From Planctomycetota bacterium (GTDB lineage: Bacteria > Planctomycetota > JAJSAM01 > JAJVHW01): 57,600 bases of DNA. The notes below the pieces were generated by a model. It worked only from the letters and a program-made list of their open reading frames with translations. It made no database searches and was not told the origin of the DNA. The DNA lies in the NCBI GenBank assembly GCA_022072415.1, contig JAJVHW010000041.1, positions 1 through 57,600 on the forward strand, read 5' to 3'. The stretch's first letter is position 1. Every line of letters begins with the position of its first letter. Shown here piece after piece: positions 1 through 7,897 of this stretch. The position numbers and the translations under genes are program-made.

Positions 1-274
1 CGGCGTCGCCGCGCTGCAGCGCGGCCGACATGGCATCGCCGAGCGTGGAAGGGCCCGGGACGTCCGCTGCCTGCGGCGCGCGCTCGGGCGACGGACGGGG
101 CGCGTCCTGAAGATCGTTCACGACGAGCCGCCCCTTGTCGGAGGCGCGGTCGGACGCGGGGTCGGAGCCGGGCCGCTCGCCGCCCTGCTCCTCCATCACG
201 CCGCGGCGGAAGCACGACCATCCCACGGCCAGGGCGACGCCCGAAGCCAGGACGATTCCGAAGGTACCCCTCAT
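1..274 (-). CDS. N-terminal part of a membrane-anchored protein with a low-complexity linker (truncated by window edge)
   Basis: Reverse translation from ATG at 274: MRGTFGIVLASGVALAVGWSCFRRGVMEEQGGERPGSDPASDRASDKGRLVVNDLQ...; hydrophobic N-terminus then Pro/Ser/Asp-rich linker; open to window start; GGAGG 5' of ATG. Confidence 0.6.
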   Translation of the reverse strand, partial: MRGTFGIVLASGVALAVGWSCFRRGVMEEQGGERPGSDPASDRASDKGRLVVNDLQDAPRPSPERAPQAADVPGPSTLGDAMSAALQRGDA

Positions 275-276
275 GT

Positions 277-313
277 CTGCGCCTCCCGCGCGCGCGTGCG
301 CCCGGAGGCGCAG
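277..313 (-). promoter_or_regulatory. RBS-sequestering hairpin in 5' leader
   Basis: Perfect 10-bp inverted repeat CTGCGCCTCC (277-286)/GGAGGCGCAG (304-313); on the minus strand the 3' arm contains the GGAGG Shine-Dalgarno just before ATG at 274. Confidence 0.55.
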
Positions 314-336
314 CCTGTCGCGCTGTATCGGCGCAG

Positions 337-342
337 ACTATA
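337..342 (-). promoter_or_regulatory. Candidate -10 element (TATAGT) for the 1..274 gene
   Basis: TATAGT about 60 nt upstream of the ATG at 274; -35 is poor. Confidence 0.35.
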
Positions 343-399
343 CAACCCGTTGGGGCCCGAGGAAAGAGGGTGCCGGGATGGAACGCGGAGATCCGCGGA

Positions 400-438
400 T
401 TGCCGTGCCGAGTTGCCGTGCCGAGTTGCCGTGCCGAG
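400..438. repeat. 13-bp tandem repeat x3 (TTGCCGTGCCGAG)
   Basis: Three exact contiguous copies at 400-412, 413-425, 426-438. Confidence 0.95.
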
Positions 439-447
439 AAAGCAAGC

Positions 448-475
448 GGGCGCACGTCCCGAAGGACATGCGCCC
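448..475 (-). terminator. Intrinsic-terminator-like hairpin with UUCG tetraloop, 3' of the 6S RNA
   Basis: Minus strand GGGCGCA-T-GTCC-TTCG-GGAC-G-TGCGCCC followed by GCTTGCTTTCTC. Confidence 0.75.
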
Positions 476-658
476 GTGCTGCACTCCGCCGCAATGCCGG
501 CCGGTCGGGTCTCTGAACCATGGTGGCTCAGGTGGGCCGGATCCGTCGGGCTCCGTCGTGCTACGCAGGCACGACCGGCAGGCCCTCCGGGGAACCAGCC
601 CTGATCACGTGTTTATCGGCTCAGGAGACAAGGGACCGATCGAACATGACAGAGGCAC
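474..658 (-). ncRNA. ssrS: 6S RNA
   Basis: Minus strand contains UGUUCG...GUCUCCUGAGCCGAU near the 5' end and GGUUCAGAGACC...GCGGCGG near the 3' end, matching the 5' and 3' conserved segments of E. coli 6S (GUCCCCUGAGCCGAU; GGUUCAAGGGUUACAGCCUGCGGCGG). Apical 7-bp stem GTCGTGC/GCACGAC (555-575), CCGTGC/GCACGG closing ends, about 185 nt. Confidence 0.82.
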
Positions 659-662
659 GGAG

Positions 663-690
663 AGTCTACGGGACGCGGGCGCCGCCGCAA
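663..690 (-). promoter_or_regulatory. Sigma70-like promoter for 6S RNA (TTGCGG-16-TAGACT)
   Basis: -35 TTGCGG at 690-685, 16-nt spacer, -10 TAGACT at 668-663, predicted start about 656-658. Confidence 0.5.
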
Positions 691-691
691 G

Positions 692-710
692 AGGCCGCGG
701 TTCGCGGCCT
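692..710 (-). terminator. Hairpin downstream of pheT (AGGCCGCG-AAC-CGCGGCCT)
   Basis: Perfect 8-bp stem 30 nt after the pheT stop; no strong U tract. Confidence 0.5.
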
Positions 711-739
711 GTCCTCGGCGCGGCGGGTTCTCGCGCGTC

Positions 740-2749
740 TCACGCGCGGATGCGCCCGCCGGTCTCCCGTCCCAGGACGCCGAGGACCGACGCGATGCAC
801 GCATCGGCCTCCGGGCCGGTGAGGGTGCGGTCCGGCGCCCGCATCTCGATCCGGAGCGCCACGCTCTTCCGTCCGGCGCCCGTCTGCTCGCCCCGGTACT
901 CGTTCAGCCACCGCACGCCGCGCACGAGGTCTCCGCCGCCGCGGCGGACCGCACCTTCGATCCTCGCCCACGTGACGGCGTCGTCCACGATCCACGCGAG
1001 GTCGCGCTCGACGGCCGGGAACCGGGACACGGGCTCGCACGTCCGGTCGAGCCGCGCGAGATCCGCGAGGCGGTCCGCGCGGAGCTCGAACACCGCGGTC
1101 GGTCCCGCGAGTCCGTGCGCCGCGACCGCGGCGCGCCCCAGTTCGCCGAGCACGCCCACGACCTCGCCTCCGAACCGCACGGTCGCCGACCGCGCGGCGC
1201 GGAGCGGACGCGGGGCGCCGCGCTCCCACGTGAGGTCCGAGGCGAACCCGAGCGCAGACGCGACGGCCTCGACGCACGCCTTCGCGTCGCCGTAGCTGCC
1301 GGAGACGACGCCGGAGGCGAGACGCATCTCGAGGGTGCCGCCCCCCACGCCGAGGTACACGGGCGCCGCCTCGAAGAGCCTGACCGACTCGTTCCCCCGC
1401 TCCGCGTTGCGCCGCGCCGTCGCGAGGAGCGGCCCGACGAGCGAGCGGCGGAGGAGGCTCTCCTCGGAACGCATGGGGTTCTCGACGCGGAGCGCGGGCG
1501 CATCGACGAGCAGCGCGACGTCGAGCGGACCGGCGCCGACGAACGGCGCGTTCACGCATTCGCGGAGTCCGGCGCCCACGAGAGCGGCGTTCACGGCCGC
1601 GAGTCCGCGCAGGCGCGGGTCGGCGACGAGCGGGCGCGTCGGGAGCGAGCGCTCGGCGGGGATCGCATCGAACCCGATCATCCGGCCGACTTCCTCGATC
1701 AGGTCGATCTCCTCCGCGAGGTCCGGGCGCCAGGTGGGTGCGGTCCACTCGGAGACGCCGCCGCTCCCGGACTCCCGCCGCAGCCCGAGCGATGCGAGGA
1801 TCGACGCGATCCGCTCCTCGGTCACGGGCATGCCGAGCACGTGCGCGACGCGCGCCGTGCGGATCGCGATCCGAGCGGGCGCGGACGGCGCCGACGCGAG
1901 CGGTCCGGCGGAGACCACGGGGCCGACCGCCGCGGCGCCGCAGATGTCCGCGAACATGCGCGCGGCGAGGTCCGACGCGCGGACCGTGCGTGCCGGGTCC
2001 ACGAACCGCTCGAACCGGAAGCTCGACTCGGATCGGAGCTGGTGCCGACGGGACGTCGCGCGGATCGCAAGCGGTCGGAACACGGCGCTCTCGAGGAGGA
2101 TGTCCGTGGTGGCGTCGGAGACCTCGCTCTCCCGCCCCCCCATCACGCCGGCGAGCGCCGCGGGCCGCTCCGCGTCGCAGATCGCGAGATCGTCGGCCCC
2201 GACGTCGAGCCTCCTCCCGTCGATCGCGGTGAACGGCTCGCCCTTCGCGCGCCGGACGACGATCCCGGGCCCGGCGAGTTTCGAGAGGTCGAACGCGTGG
2301 AGCGGCTGTCCCGTCGAGAGCATCACCCAGTTGGTCACGTCGACGACGTTGTTGACGCTCCGCTGCCCGCAGGCCTCGAGGTGCGCGACGAGCCACGCGG
2401 GCGACGGGCCGACGCGCACGCCGCGGACGACGCGCGCCGTGTAGAGCGGGCAGAGGTCCTCCGCCTCGACGCGGACGGGCACGTGGTCGGCGCACGCGCG
2501 CACGCCGGACAGGTCGGACGGCTCCTCGCGGAGCGCCGTCCCGAAGATCGACGCGAGCTCGCGCGCGATCCCGAGGTGCGAGAGCAGGTCGGGCCGGTTG
2601 TAGGTGACCTCGACGTCGAGCACGGTGTCGGCGCCGCACGGCTCCACGGCCGCGACGACGTACCCGGCCATGGTGAGCCGGTCCGCGAGCTCGCGCGGAT
2701 CCGCGGGGAGTTCGGCGTGGCGGCGGAGCCAGGAGATGGATGCGCGCAT
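740..2749 (-). CDS. pheT: Phenylalanine--tRNA ligase beta subunit, short form lacking the N-terminal OB/EMAP domain
   Basis: MRASISWLRRHAELPADPRELADRLTMAGYVVAAVEPCGADTVLDVEVTYNRPDLLSHLGIARELA...; C-terminal FDX-ACB-like domain retained; adjacent to pheS. Confidence 0.95.
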   Translation of the reverse strand: MRASISWLRRHAELPADPRELADRLTMAGYVVAAVEPCGADTVLDVEVTYNRPDLLSHLGIARELASIFGTALREEPSDLSGVRACADHVPVRVEAEDLCPLYTARVVRGVRVGPSPAWLVAHLEACGQRSVNNVVDVTNWVMLSTGQPLHAFDLSKLAGPGIVVRRAKGEPFTAIDGRRLDVGADDLAICDAERPAALAGVMGGRESEVSDATTDILLESAVFRPLAIRATSRRHQLRSESSFRFERFVDPARTVRASDLAARMFADICGAAAVGPVVSAGPLASAPSAPARIAIRTARVAHVLGMPVTEERIASILASLGLRRESGSGGVSEWTAPTWRPDLAEEIDLIEEVGRMIGFDAIPAERSLPTRPLVADPRLRGLAAVNAALVGAGLRECVNAPFVGAGPLDVALLVDAPALRVENPMRSEESLLRRSLVGPLLATARRNAERGNESVRLFEAAPVYLGVGGGTLEMRLASGVVSGSYGDAKACVEAVASALGFASDLTWERGAPRPLRAARSATVRFGGEVVGVLGELGRAAVAAHGLAGPTAVFELRADRLADLARLDRTCEPVSRFPAVERDLAWIVDDAVTWARIEGAVRRGGGDLVRGVRWLNEYRGEQTGAGRKSVALRIEMRAPDRTLTGPEADACIASVLGVLGRETGGRIRA

Positions 2750-2756
2750 GGTCCCC

Positions 2757-3830
2757 CTAGGCGAACTGCGAGAGGAAGCGGACGTCGTTCTCCTCGAGGG
2801 CGCGGATGTCCTCGAGCGCCCACCGGCGCATGGCGATCCGCTCCACGCCCATCCCGAACGCGAAGCCCGTCCACCGCTCGGGGTCGATGCCGCACATCGA
2901 GAGGACGCGCGGATGCACCATCCCGCAGCCTCCGAGTTCGATCCAGCCCTCGCCGCCGCACGTGGCGCAGCGCCCCGTGGGAGTCCCGCCGCACGCCGGG
3001 CAGCTCACGTCGAGTTCCGCGCTCACCTCGGTGAAGGGGAAGTTGTGCGGACGGAACCGCGTCGCGATCCCGGACCCGTACATGCTCTCGGCGAAGGTGC
3101 GGATGCACGCCTTCAGGTCGGCGAGCGAGATCCCCTCGTCGATCACGAGCCCCTCGACCTGGTGGAATGCGTAGAGGTGCCGCGCATCCACGGTCTCGGG
3201 GCGGTAGACGCGGCCCGGGGCGAACACGCGGAGGGGCGGCTTCCGGGTCTCCATCACGCGCACCTGCACGGTGCTCGTCTGGCTGCGGAGGAGGCGCCCG
3301 CCCTCGACGTAGAACTGGTCGGTCCGCTCGCGCGCCGGGTGCCCTGCCGGGATGTTCAGCGCGTCGAAGTTGTGCCAGGCGTCCTCGACCTCCGGGCCCG
3401 TCACCTCGTCGAAGCCCATGCGCACGAAGATCGCGCGCATCTCGTCGAGGACGATCGAGACGGGATGCCGCGAGCCGCGCGGGAGCGGCGCTCCGGGGAG
3501 CGTCGGGTCGAACGAGGGGTCGTCGGGCTCGTCGGCGCCGGCCGCTTCGAGCGCCGTCCTGCGCGCGTCGAGCGCGTCCTGGACGGCCGCGGCGATCCGG
3601 TTGACCCCGGCGCCGGCGGCCGGGCGCTCCTCCTTCGGGAGTCCGGAGAGGCCCTTCAGCAGTTCCTTCAGCGCGCCGTTCTTCCCGGCATACCGCGCGC
3701 GGACCTTCGCGAGGGCGTCCAGGTCGGCCGCGGACTCGATCTCCGCGCGCGCGGCGGCCGCGAGGGCTTCCGCGTCAGCCGCGAGCCGCGCCGCGGCGGC
3801 GCCGCCCGACTGCCCTGTACCGTTCGACAT
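2757..3830 (-). CDS. pheS: Phenylalanine--tRNA ligase alpha subunit
   Basis: HPVSIVLDEMRAIFVRMGF...FAFGMGVERIAMRRW class II motifs; CPAC..CATC insertion. Confidence 0.97.
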   Translation of the reverse strand: MSNGTGQSGGAAAARLAADAEALAAAARAEIESAADLDALAKVRARYAGKNGALKELLKGLSGLPKEERPAAGAGVNRIAAAVQDALDARRTALEAAGADEPDDPSFDPTLPGAPLPRGSRHPVSIVLDEMRAIFVRMGFDEVTGPEVEDAWHNFDALNIPAGHPARERTDQFYVEGGRLLRSQTSTVQVRVMETRKPPLRVFAPGRVYRPETVDARHLYAFHQVEGLVIDEGISLADLKACIRTFAESMYGSGIATRFRPHNFPFTEVSAELDVSCPACGGTPTGRCATCGGEGWIELGGCGMVHPRVLSMCGIDPERWTGFAFGMGVERIAMRRWALEDIRALEENDVRFLSQFA

Positions 3831-3923
3831 CTCACCCTCCGATCTCCGAACCCCCGCTCCGCGCGATCTGCCGCGCGGGGCCGGGGTCGGGAGCCGCGCG
3901 CTGCGCGGCGAGGGCGGTGAGCG

Positions 3924-4277
3924 CTAGCTCAGCGCGGCCTTCGCCGTCTCCACGACGCGGGTAAACGCCGCGGCGTCCCGGATCGCGAGCTCGGCGAGGA
4001 CCTTCCGGTCCAGCGCGACGCCGGCCTTCGCCAGCCCCGAGATGAAACGGGAGTACGTGATCCCGTGCGCGCGCACGGCGGCGTTCACGCGGACGATGAA
4101 CATGCCGCGGAAGTCGCGCTTGCGGAGCTTGCGCCCGTCGAACATGTAGTTCATCGAGCGCTGGACGGAGTCCTTCGCGCGGCGCAGGCGGTTGTTCGGC
4201 GTGCCGCGGAACCCGCTCGCGTGATCGAGCAGGCGGCGACGGCGCTTGTGTCGGGCGACGGACGTCTTGATGCGCAT
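3924..4277 (-). CDS. rplT: 50S ribosomal protein L20
   Basis: MRIKTSVARHKRRRRLLDHASGFRG...; operon context. Confidence 0.97.
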   Translation of the reverse strand: MRIKTSVARHKRRRRLLDHASGFRGTPNNRLRRAKDSVQRSMNYMFDGRKLRKRDFRGMFIVRVNAAVRAHGITYSRFISGLAKAGVALDRKVLAELAIRDAAAFTRVVETAKAALS

Positions 4278-4328
4278 GGTGCGGCTCCGTGGTGCTGCCG
4301 GGACGTGGGACGGGGGTCTGGTACGGGA

Positions 4329-4529
4329 TCAGCCGCCGAAGCCGAGCAGGCGGCGCAGGCGGCGCTCCTCGGTCTTGGCGACGAGCTTCGAGCGGCGTGC
4401 CTGACGCAGCCGCTTCGCGCTCTTCTTGCGCTTGAGGTGACGCATGCCGGGCGTGCCGCGCTTCAGGCGGCCGCTCTTGGTCACGCGGAGGCGCTTGGCG
4501 GCGCCGCGGTTTGTCTTGAGCTTGGGCAT
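4329..4529 (-). CDS. rpmI: 50S ribosomal protein L35
   Basis: MPKLKTNRGAAKRLRVTKSGRLKRG... Confidence 0.95.
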   Translation of the reverse strand: MPKLKTNRGAAKRLRVTKSGRLKRGTPGMRHLKRKKSAKRLRQARRSKLVAKTEERRLRRLLGFGG

Positions 4530-4563
4530 CGAAGTTCCTCCCCGGGCGGGCCCGTGCGGACCG

Positions 4564-4596
4564 CGCCCGGACGAGCCGGGGATCTGGAGCCGGGCG
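4564..4596 (-). promoter_or_regulatory. Leader hairpin upstream of rpmI
   Basis: 7-bp perfect stem CGCCCGG/CCGGGCG between the putative start site and rpmI. Confidence 0.35.
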
Positions 4597-4624
4597 ATCG
4601 TAGGCACCGCCCCGTCCGGGTCAA
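4597..4624 (-). promoter_or_regulatory. Sigma70-like promoter upstream of rpmI-rplT-pheST (TTGACC-16-TACGAT)
   Basis: TTGACC at 4624-4619, 16-nt spacer, TACGAT at 4602-4597. Confidence 0.5.
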
Positions 4625-4713
4625 CATCCGCGCGAGGGACCGTCCGGACGGGCGTCCTGACGGGCGACCTCGGGCTCCCGTCTGCCCCTTTTGCCGGGGT
4701 GTGCCATCCGAGC

Positions 4714-5202
4714 CTACTTGCGGGTCAGGAGGACCGAGGTGCGCTTTGCGTCGATGCGCCCCGAGTGCTCGACGCGGGCGATGTCCGAGAGCTCCGTGAC
4801 GAAGCGCTGGAGCGTCCGCGCGCCGAACTCCTGGTGGACGAGCTCGCGTCCTCGGTAGACGAGGACCACCTGCACCTTGTCGCCGGCCTCGAGGAACGCG
4901 CGCGCCTGCTTCACGCGGACCTGGTAGTCGTGCTCGTCGGTCTTCGGGCGGAGGCGCAGCTCCTTCAGCTTGCTGTGGTGCACCTTGCGGCCCGCGGCGT
5001 GCATCTTCTTCTTCTGCTCGTACTTGTACTTCCCGTAGTCCATGATCTTGCAGACCGGGGGCCGGGAATCCGGCGCCACCTCGACGAGGTCGAGGCCGGC
5101 CTCGGACGCCATGCGGCGCGCCTCGTCGGTGATCACGACGCCGACCTGGTTGCCCTCCGCGTCGATGAGACGGACCTCGCGGACGCGGATCCGCTCGTTC
5201 AT
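4714..5202 (-). CDS. infC: Translation initiation factor IF-3
   Basis: MNERIRVREVRLIDAEGNQVGVVITDEARRMASEAGLDLVEVAPDSRPPVCKIMDYGKYKYEQ. Confidence 0.96.
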   Translation of the reverse strand: MNERIRVREVRLIDAEGNQVGVVITDEARRMASEAGLDLVEVAPDSRPPVCKIMDYGKYKYEQKKKMHAAGRKVHHSKLKELRLRPKTDEHDYQVRVKQARAFLEAGDKVQVVLVYRGRELVHQEFGARTLQRFVTELSDIARVEHSGRIDAKRTSVLLTRK

Positions 5203-5333
5203 GCGGGGCTCCTGGGGACGATTGGCTGAGCTGATTCGGCACCTCCTCGATGGGGTCGCGGGTATGGAACGGCGAGTCGATTCCGGGAATGCGCCGGACA
5301 TCCGGCGGGGAACGGCACGGGACGACCGGTCAG

Positions 5334-5389
5334 GAAACGGGACGAGACCGCAGGCCCCTCCCGGCGGGAGAGGTCTGCGGCCTCGTTTC
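5334..5389 (-). promoter_or_regulatory. Long imperfect hairpin in the aspS-infC intergenic region (attenuator/terminator candidate)
   Basis: 20-nt arms 5343-5362 / 5366-5385 with few mismatches, flanked by GAAAC/GTTTC. Confidence 0.55.
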
Positions 5390-5504
5390 GGACGGCCTCG
5401 GCACGGACAGTCGGGTCGGCCCCGTCACAGGGGCAGGATGAACGTCATGCGGGATGCACCTCGAAGTGCCGGGGAGTCTACCGCACCGGGGCCCCGGCCG
5501 GAAG

Positions 5505-7259
5505 TCACGCGAGGCGGATCCCGAGTTCGCGGAGCTGGCGCTCCTCGACCGGCGACGGGGCGCCGGTCATCAGGTCGGTGGCGCTCGTCGTCTTCGGGAA
5601 CGCGATCACGTCGCGGATGGCCGACGTGCCGCCGAGAACCGCCACGATGCGGTCCATCCCCATGGCGAAGCCTCCGTGGGGAGGCGTCCCGTACCGGAGC
5701 GCCTCGACGAACCAGGAGAACCGCGCCTCGACCTGCTCGTCGGAGAGGCCGATCAGCGTGAACACCTTCCGCTGGAGGGCCGGGTCGTGGATGCGGATGC
5801 TCCCGCCGAGGATCTCGAGCCCGTTCATCGCGAGGTCGTACGCCTTCGCGCGGACCTTCCCCGGATCGCTGTCGAGGAGCGGGATGTCCTCCTCCACCGG
5901 CGCCGTGAACGGATGGTGCGCGCTGTCCCAGCGGTTCTCGTCGGCGTTCCAGTCGAAGAGCGGGAAGCGGTCGATCCAGACCGGCGCGAACACCTTCGGG
6001 TCGCGCAGTCCGAACAGGTTCCCGAGGTGGAGCCGCACGTCGCCGGACGCGGGGACGGCCTGCTCCTTCGGACCCGCCACGAAGAGGATCGTGCCGCCCT
6101 CCTCCGCACCGAGCGCGGAGCGGAGCGTCTCGCGGAGCTCTGGGGCGAAGTGCTTCCCGGCGGGGCCCGTCCAGTCCGGGGACGCGATCTTCGTCCAGGC
6201 CACGCCCTTCAGCCCGCGGTCCACGACCACGGCCGGGAGTGCGTCGAGGTCCTTCCGCGTCATCGCGTGCTTCGCCGGCACGGCGATCGCGCGGACTACG
6301 CCGCCCGCGGCGACGACGTCGCGGAACACCGCGAACGCCGACCGCGCGGCGATCTCCGTCACGTCGGCGATCTCGAGCCCGAACCGGAGGTCCGGCTTGT
6401 CGGAGCCGTACCGGGACATGGCGTCGGCCCACGAGACGTGCGGGAACGGGCGCGGGACGTCGGCGCCGGCGACCTCGCGGAGGAGCCGGTGGACCAGCGA
6501 CTCCGCGACGTCCTGCACGTCGCTCTCTGCGCCGAACGACATCTCCACGTCGAGCTGGGTGAACTCCGGCTGGCGGTCGCCCCGGAGGTCCTCGTCGCGG
6601 AAGCAGCGGACGATCTGCCAGTAGCGGTCCATGCCGCCGATCATGAGGAGCTGCTTCAGGAGCTGCGGGGACTGGAGCAGCGCGTAGAACTGCCCGGGGT
6701 GGACGCGGGACGGGACGACGAAGTCGCGCGCGCCCTCCGGCGTGGACTTGAGGAGGCTCGGCGTCTCGACCTCGCAGAAGCCGCGGGAGACCATGTGTTC
6801 GCGGACGGCGTGGTTCACGCGCGCGCGGCGGAGCAGCGCGTCGCGGAGCTCCGCGCGCCGGAACATGAGGTAGCGGTACTTCAGCTCGAGGTCCTCGGAG
6901 CTCCGCTCGGCGCCCGTGACGGCCACCGGGACCGGCTCGGCGGCGTTCAGCACGTCGAACGCGTCCGCGACGACCTCGACGGCGCCGGTGGCGCGGTCCT
7001 CGTTCCTCGAGCCCGCGGGGCGCGCGCGGACGGTGCCCGACACGCGCACGACCCACTCGAGACGGGCGCGCTGCGCCTCGCCGCGGGCGGCGGCGTCGGC
7101 GTCGGGCTCGACGACCACCTGCGTCACGCCGTACCGGTCCCGCACGTCGAGGAAGCAGAGCCCGCCGTGATCCCGGCGGTTCTGGATCCATCCGCAGAGC
7201 GTGACCGTCGAGCCTGCGTGCTCCGCGCGGAGCTCGCCGCAGGTGTGCGTGCGCAGCAT
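5505..7259 (-). CDS. aspS: Aspartate--tRNA(Asp/Asn) ligase
   Basis: MLRTHTCGELRAEHAGSTVTLCGWIQNRRDHGGLCFLDVRDRYG...GFAMGMDRIVAVLGG; start chosen at 7259. Confidence 0.96.
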   Translation of the reverse strand: MLRTHTCGELRAEHAGSTVTLCGWIQNRRDHGGLCFLDVRDRYGVTQVVVEPDADAAARGEAQRARLEWVVRVSGTVRARPAGSRNEDRATGAVEVVADAFDVLNAAEPVPVAVTGAERSSEDLELKYRYLMFRRAELRDALLRRARVNHAVREHMVSRGFCEVETPSLLKSTPEGARDFVVPSRVHPGQFYALLQSPQLLKQLLMIGGMDRYWQIVRCFRDEDLRGDRQPEFTQLDVEMSFGAESDVQDVAESLVHRLLREVAGADVPRPFPHVSWADAMSRYGSDKPDLRFGLEIADVTEIAARSAFAVFRDVVAAGGVVRAIAVPAKHAMTRKDLDALPAVVVDRGLKGVAWTKIASPDWTGPAGKHFAPELRETLRSALGAEEGGTILFVAGPKEQAVPASGDVRLHLGNLFGLRDPKVFAPVWIDRFPLFDWNADENRWDSAHHPFTAPVEEDIPLLDSDPGKVRAKAYDLAMNGLEILGGSIRIHDPALQRKVFTLIGLSDEQVEARFSWFVEALRYGTPPHGGFAMGMDRIVAVLGGTSAIRDVIAFPKTTSATDLMTGAPSPVEERQLRELGIRLA

Positions 7260-7416
7260 GTCCTTCTCCTTGCGGGGCGCGGGCGGTCCGGACCGGCCGC
7301 CGCGGGGGCCGCGACGTGAAGCGGCGGATCGTACGGGCGCCGCGACGCGCGCCCGCAATTTCGCGGCACGCGCGGGGACCGCTACGCTTCGGAATTCCAT
7401 CCCACGGAGGCACGGA

Positions 7417-7890
7417 ATGTCCCTCGAGACCACGCTCATCATCGTCAAGCCGGACGGCGTCCAGCGCCGCATGGCGGGCCGCATCCTCGCGCGCTTCGAG
7501 GAGAAGGGCCTTCAGATCGCCGGCGCGAAGTTCATGAAGATCCCGCTGGCCACGGCGCAGAAGCACTACAAGCCCCACGAGGGGAAGCCCTTCTACGCGG
7601 GGCTGGTGCAGTACATGACGTCGTCGCCGGTGCTCGTGCTCGCGCTGCGCGGGAAGAGCGCGATCGCCGTGTGCCGGAAGATGATGGGCGCCACGTTCGG
7701 CAGCAAGGCCGAGCCGGGCACCATCCGCGGCGACTTCGCGATCAGCGACGGCTTCAACCTGATCCACGGAAGCGACTCGCCGGAGGCCGCGGCCTTCGAA
7801 CTCGGCCTCTTCTTCCAGCCGGGCGAGGTGCTCGACTGGACCCCGGCGGACCAGAGCTGGGTCTACGACACGAGCTCCGACTTCCGGTGA
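7417..7890 (+). CDS. ndk: Nucleoside-diphosphate kinase
   Basis: MSLETTLIIVKPDGVQRRMAGRIL...GTIRGDFAI...NLIHGSDSPEAA. Confidence 0.95.
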   Translation: MSLETTLIIVKPDGVQRRMAGRILARFEEKGLQIAGAKFMKIPLATAQKHYKPHEGKPFYAGLVQYMTSSPVLVLALRGKSAIAVCRKMMGATFGSKAEPGTIRGDFAISDGFNLIHGSDSPEAAAFELGLFFQPGEVLDWTPADQSWVYDTSSDFR

Positions 7891-7897
7891 CGGCCGG

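Noticed and set aside
135-1295. 386-aa plus-strand ORF at the left end
   Set aside because: Crosses the 6S RNA, terminators and pheT antisense; Arg/Ser/Pro-rich non-protein-like composition
2970-3020. CPAC...CATC insertion in PheS as a novel zinc site
   Set aside because: Similar Cys-rich insertions are known in many bacterial PheS proteins
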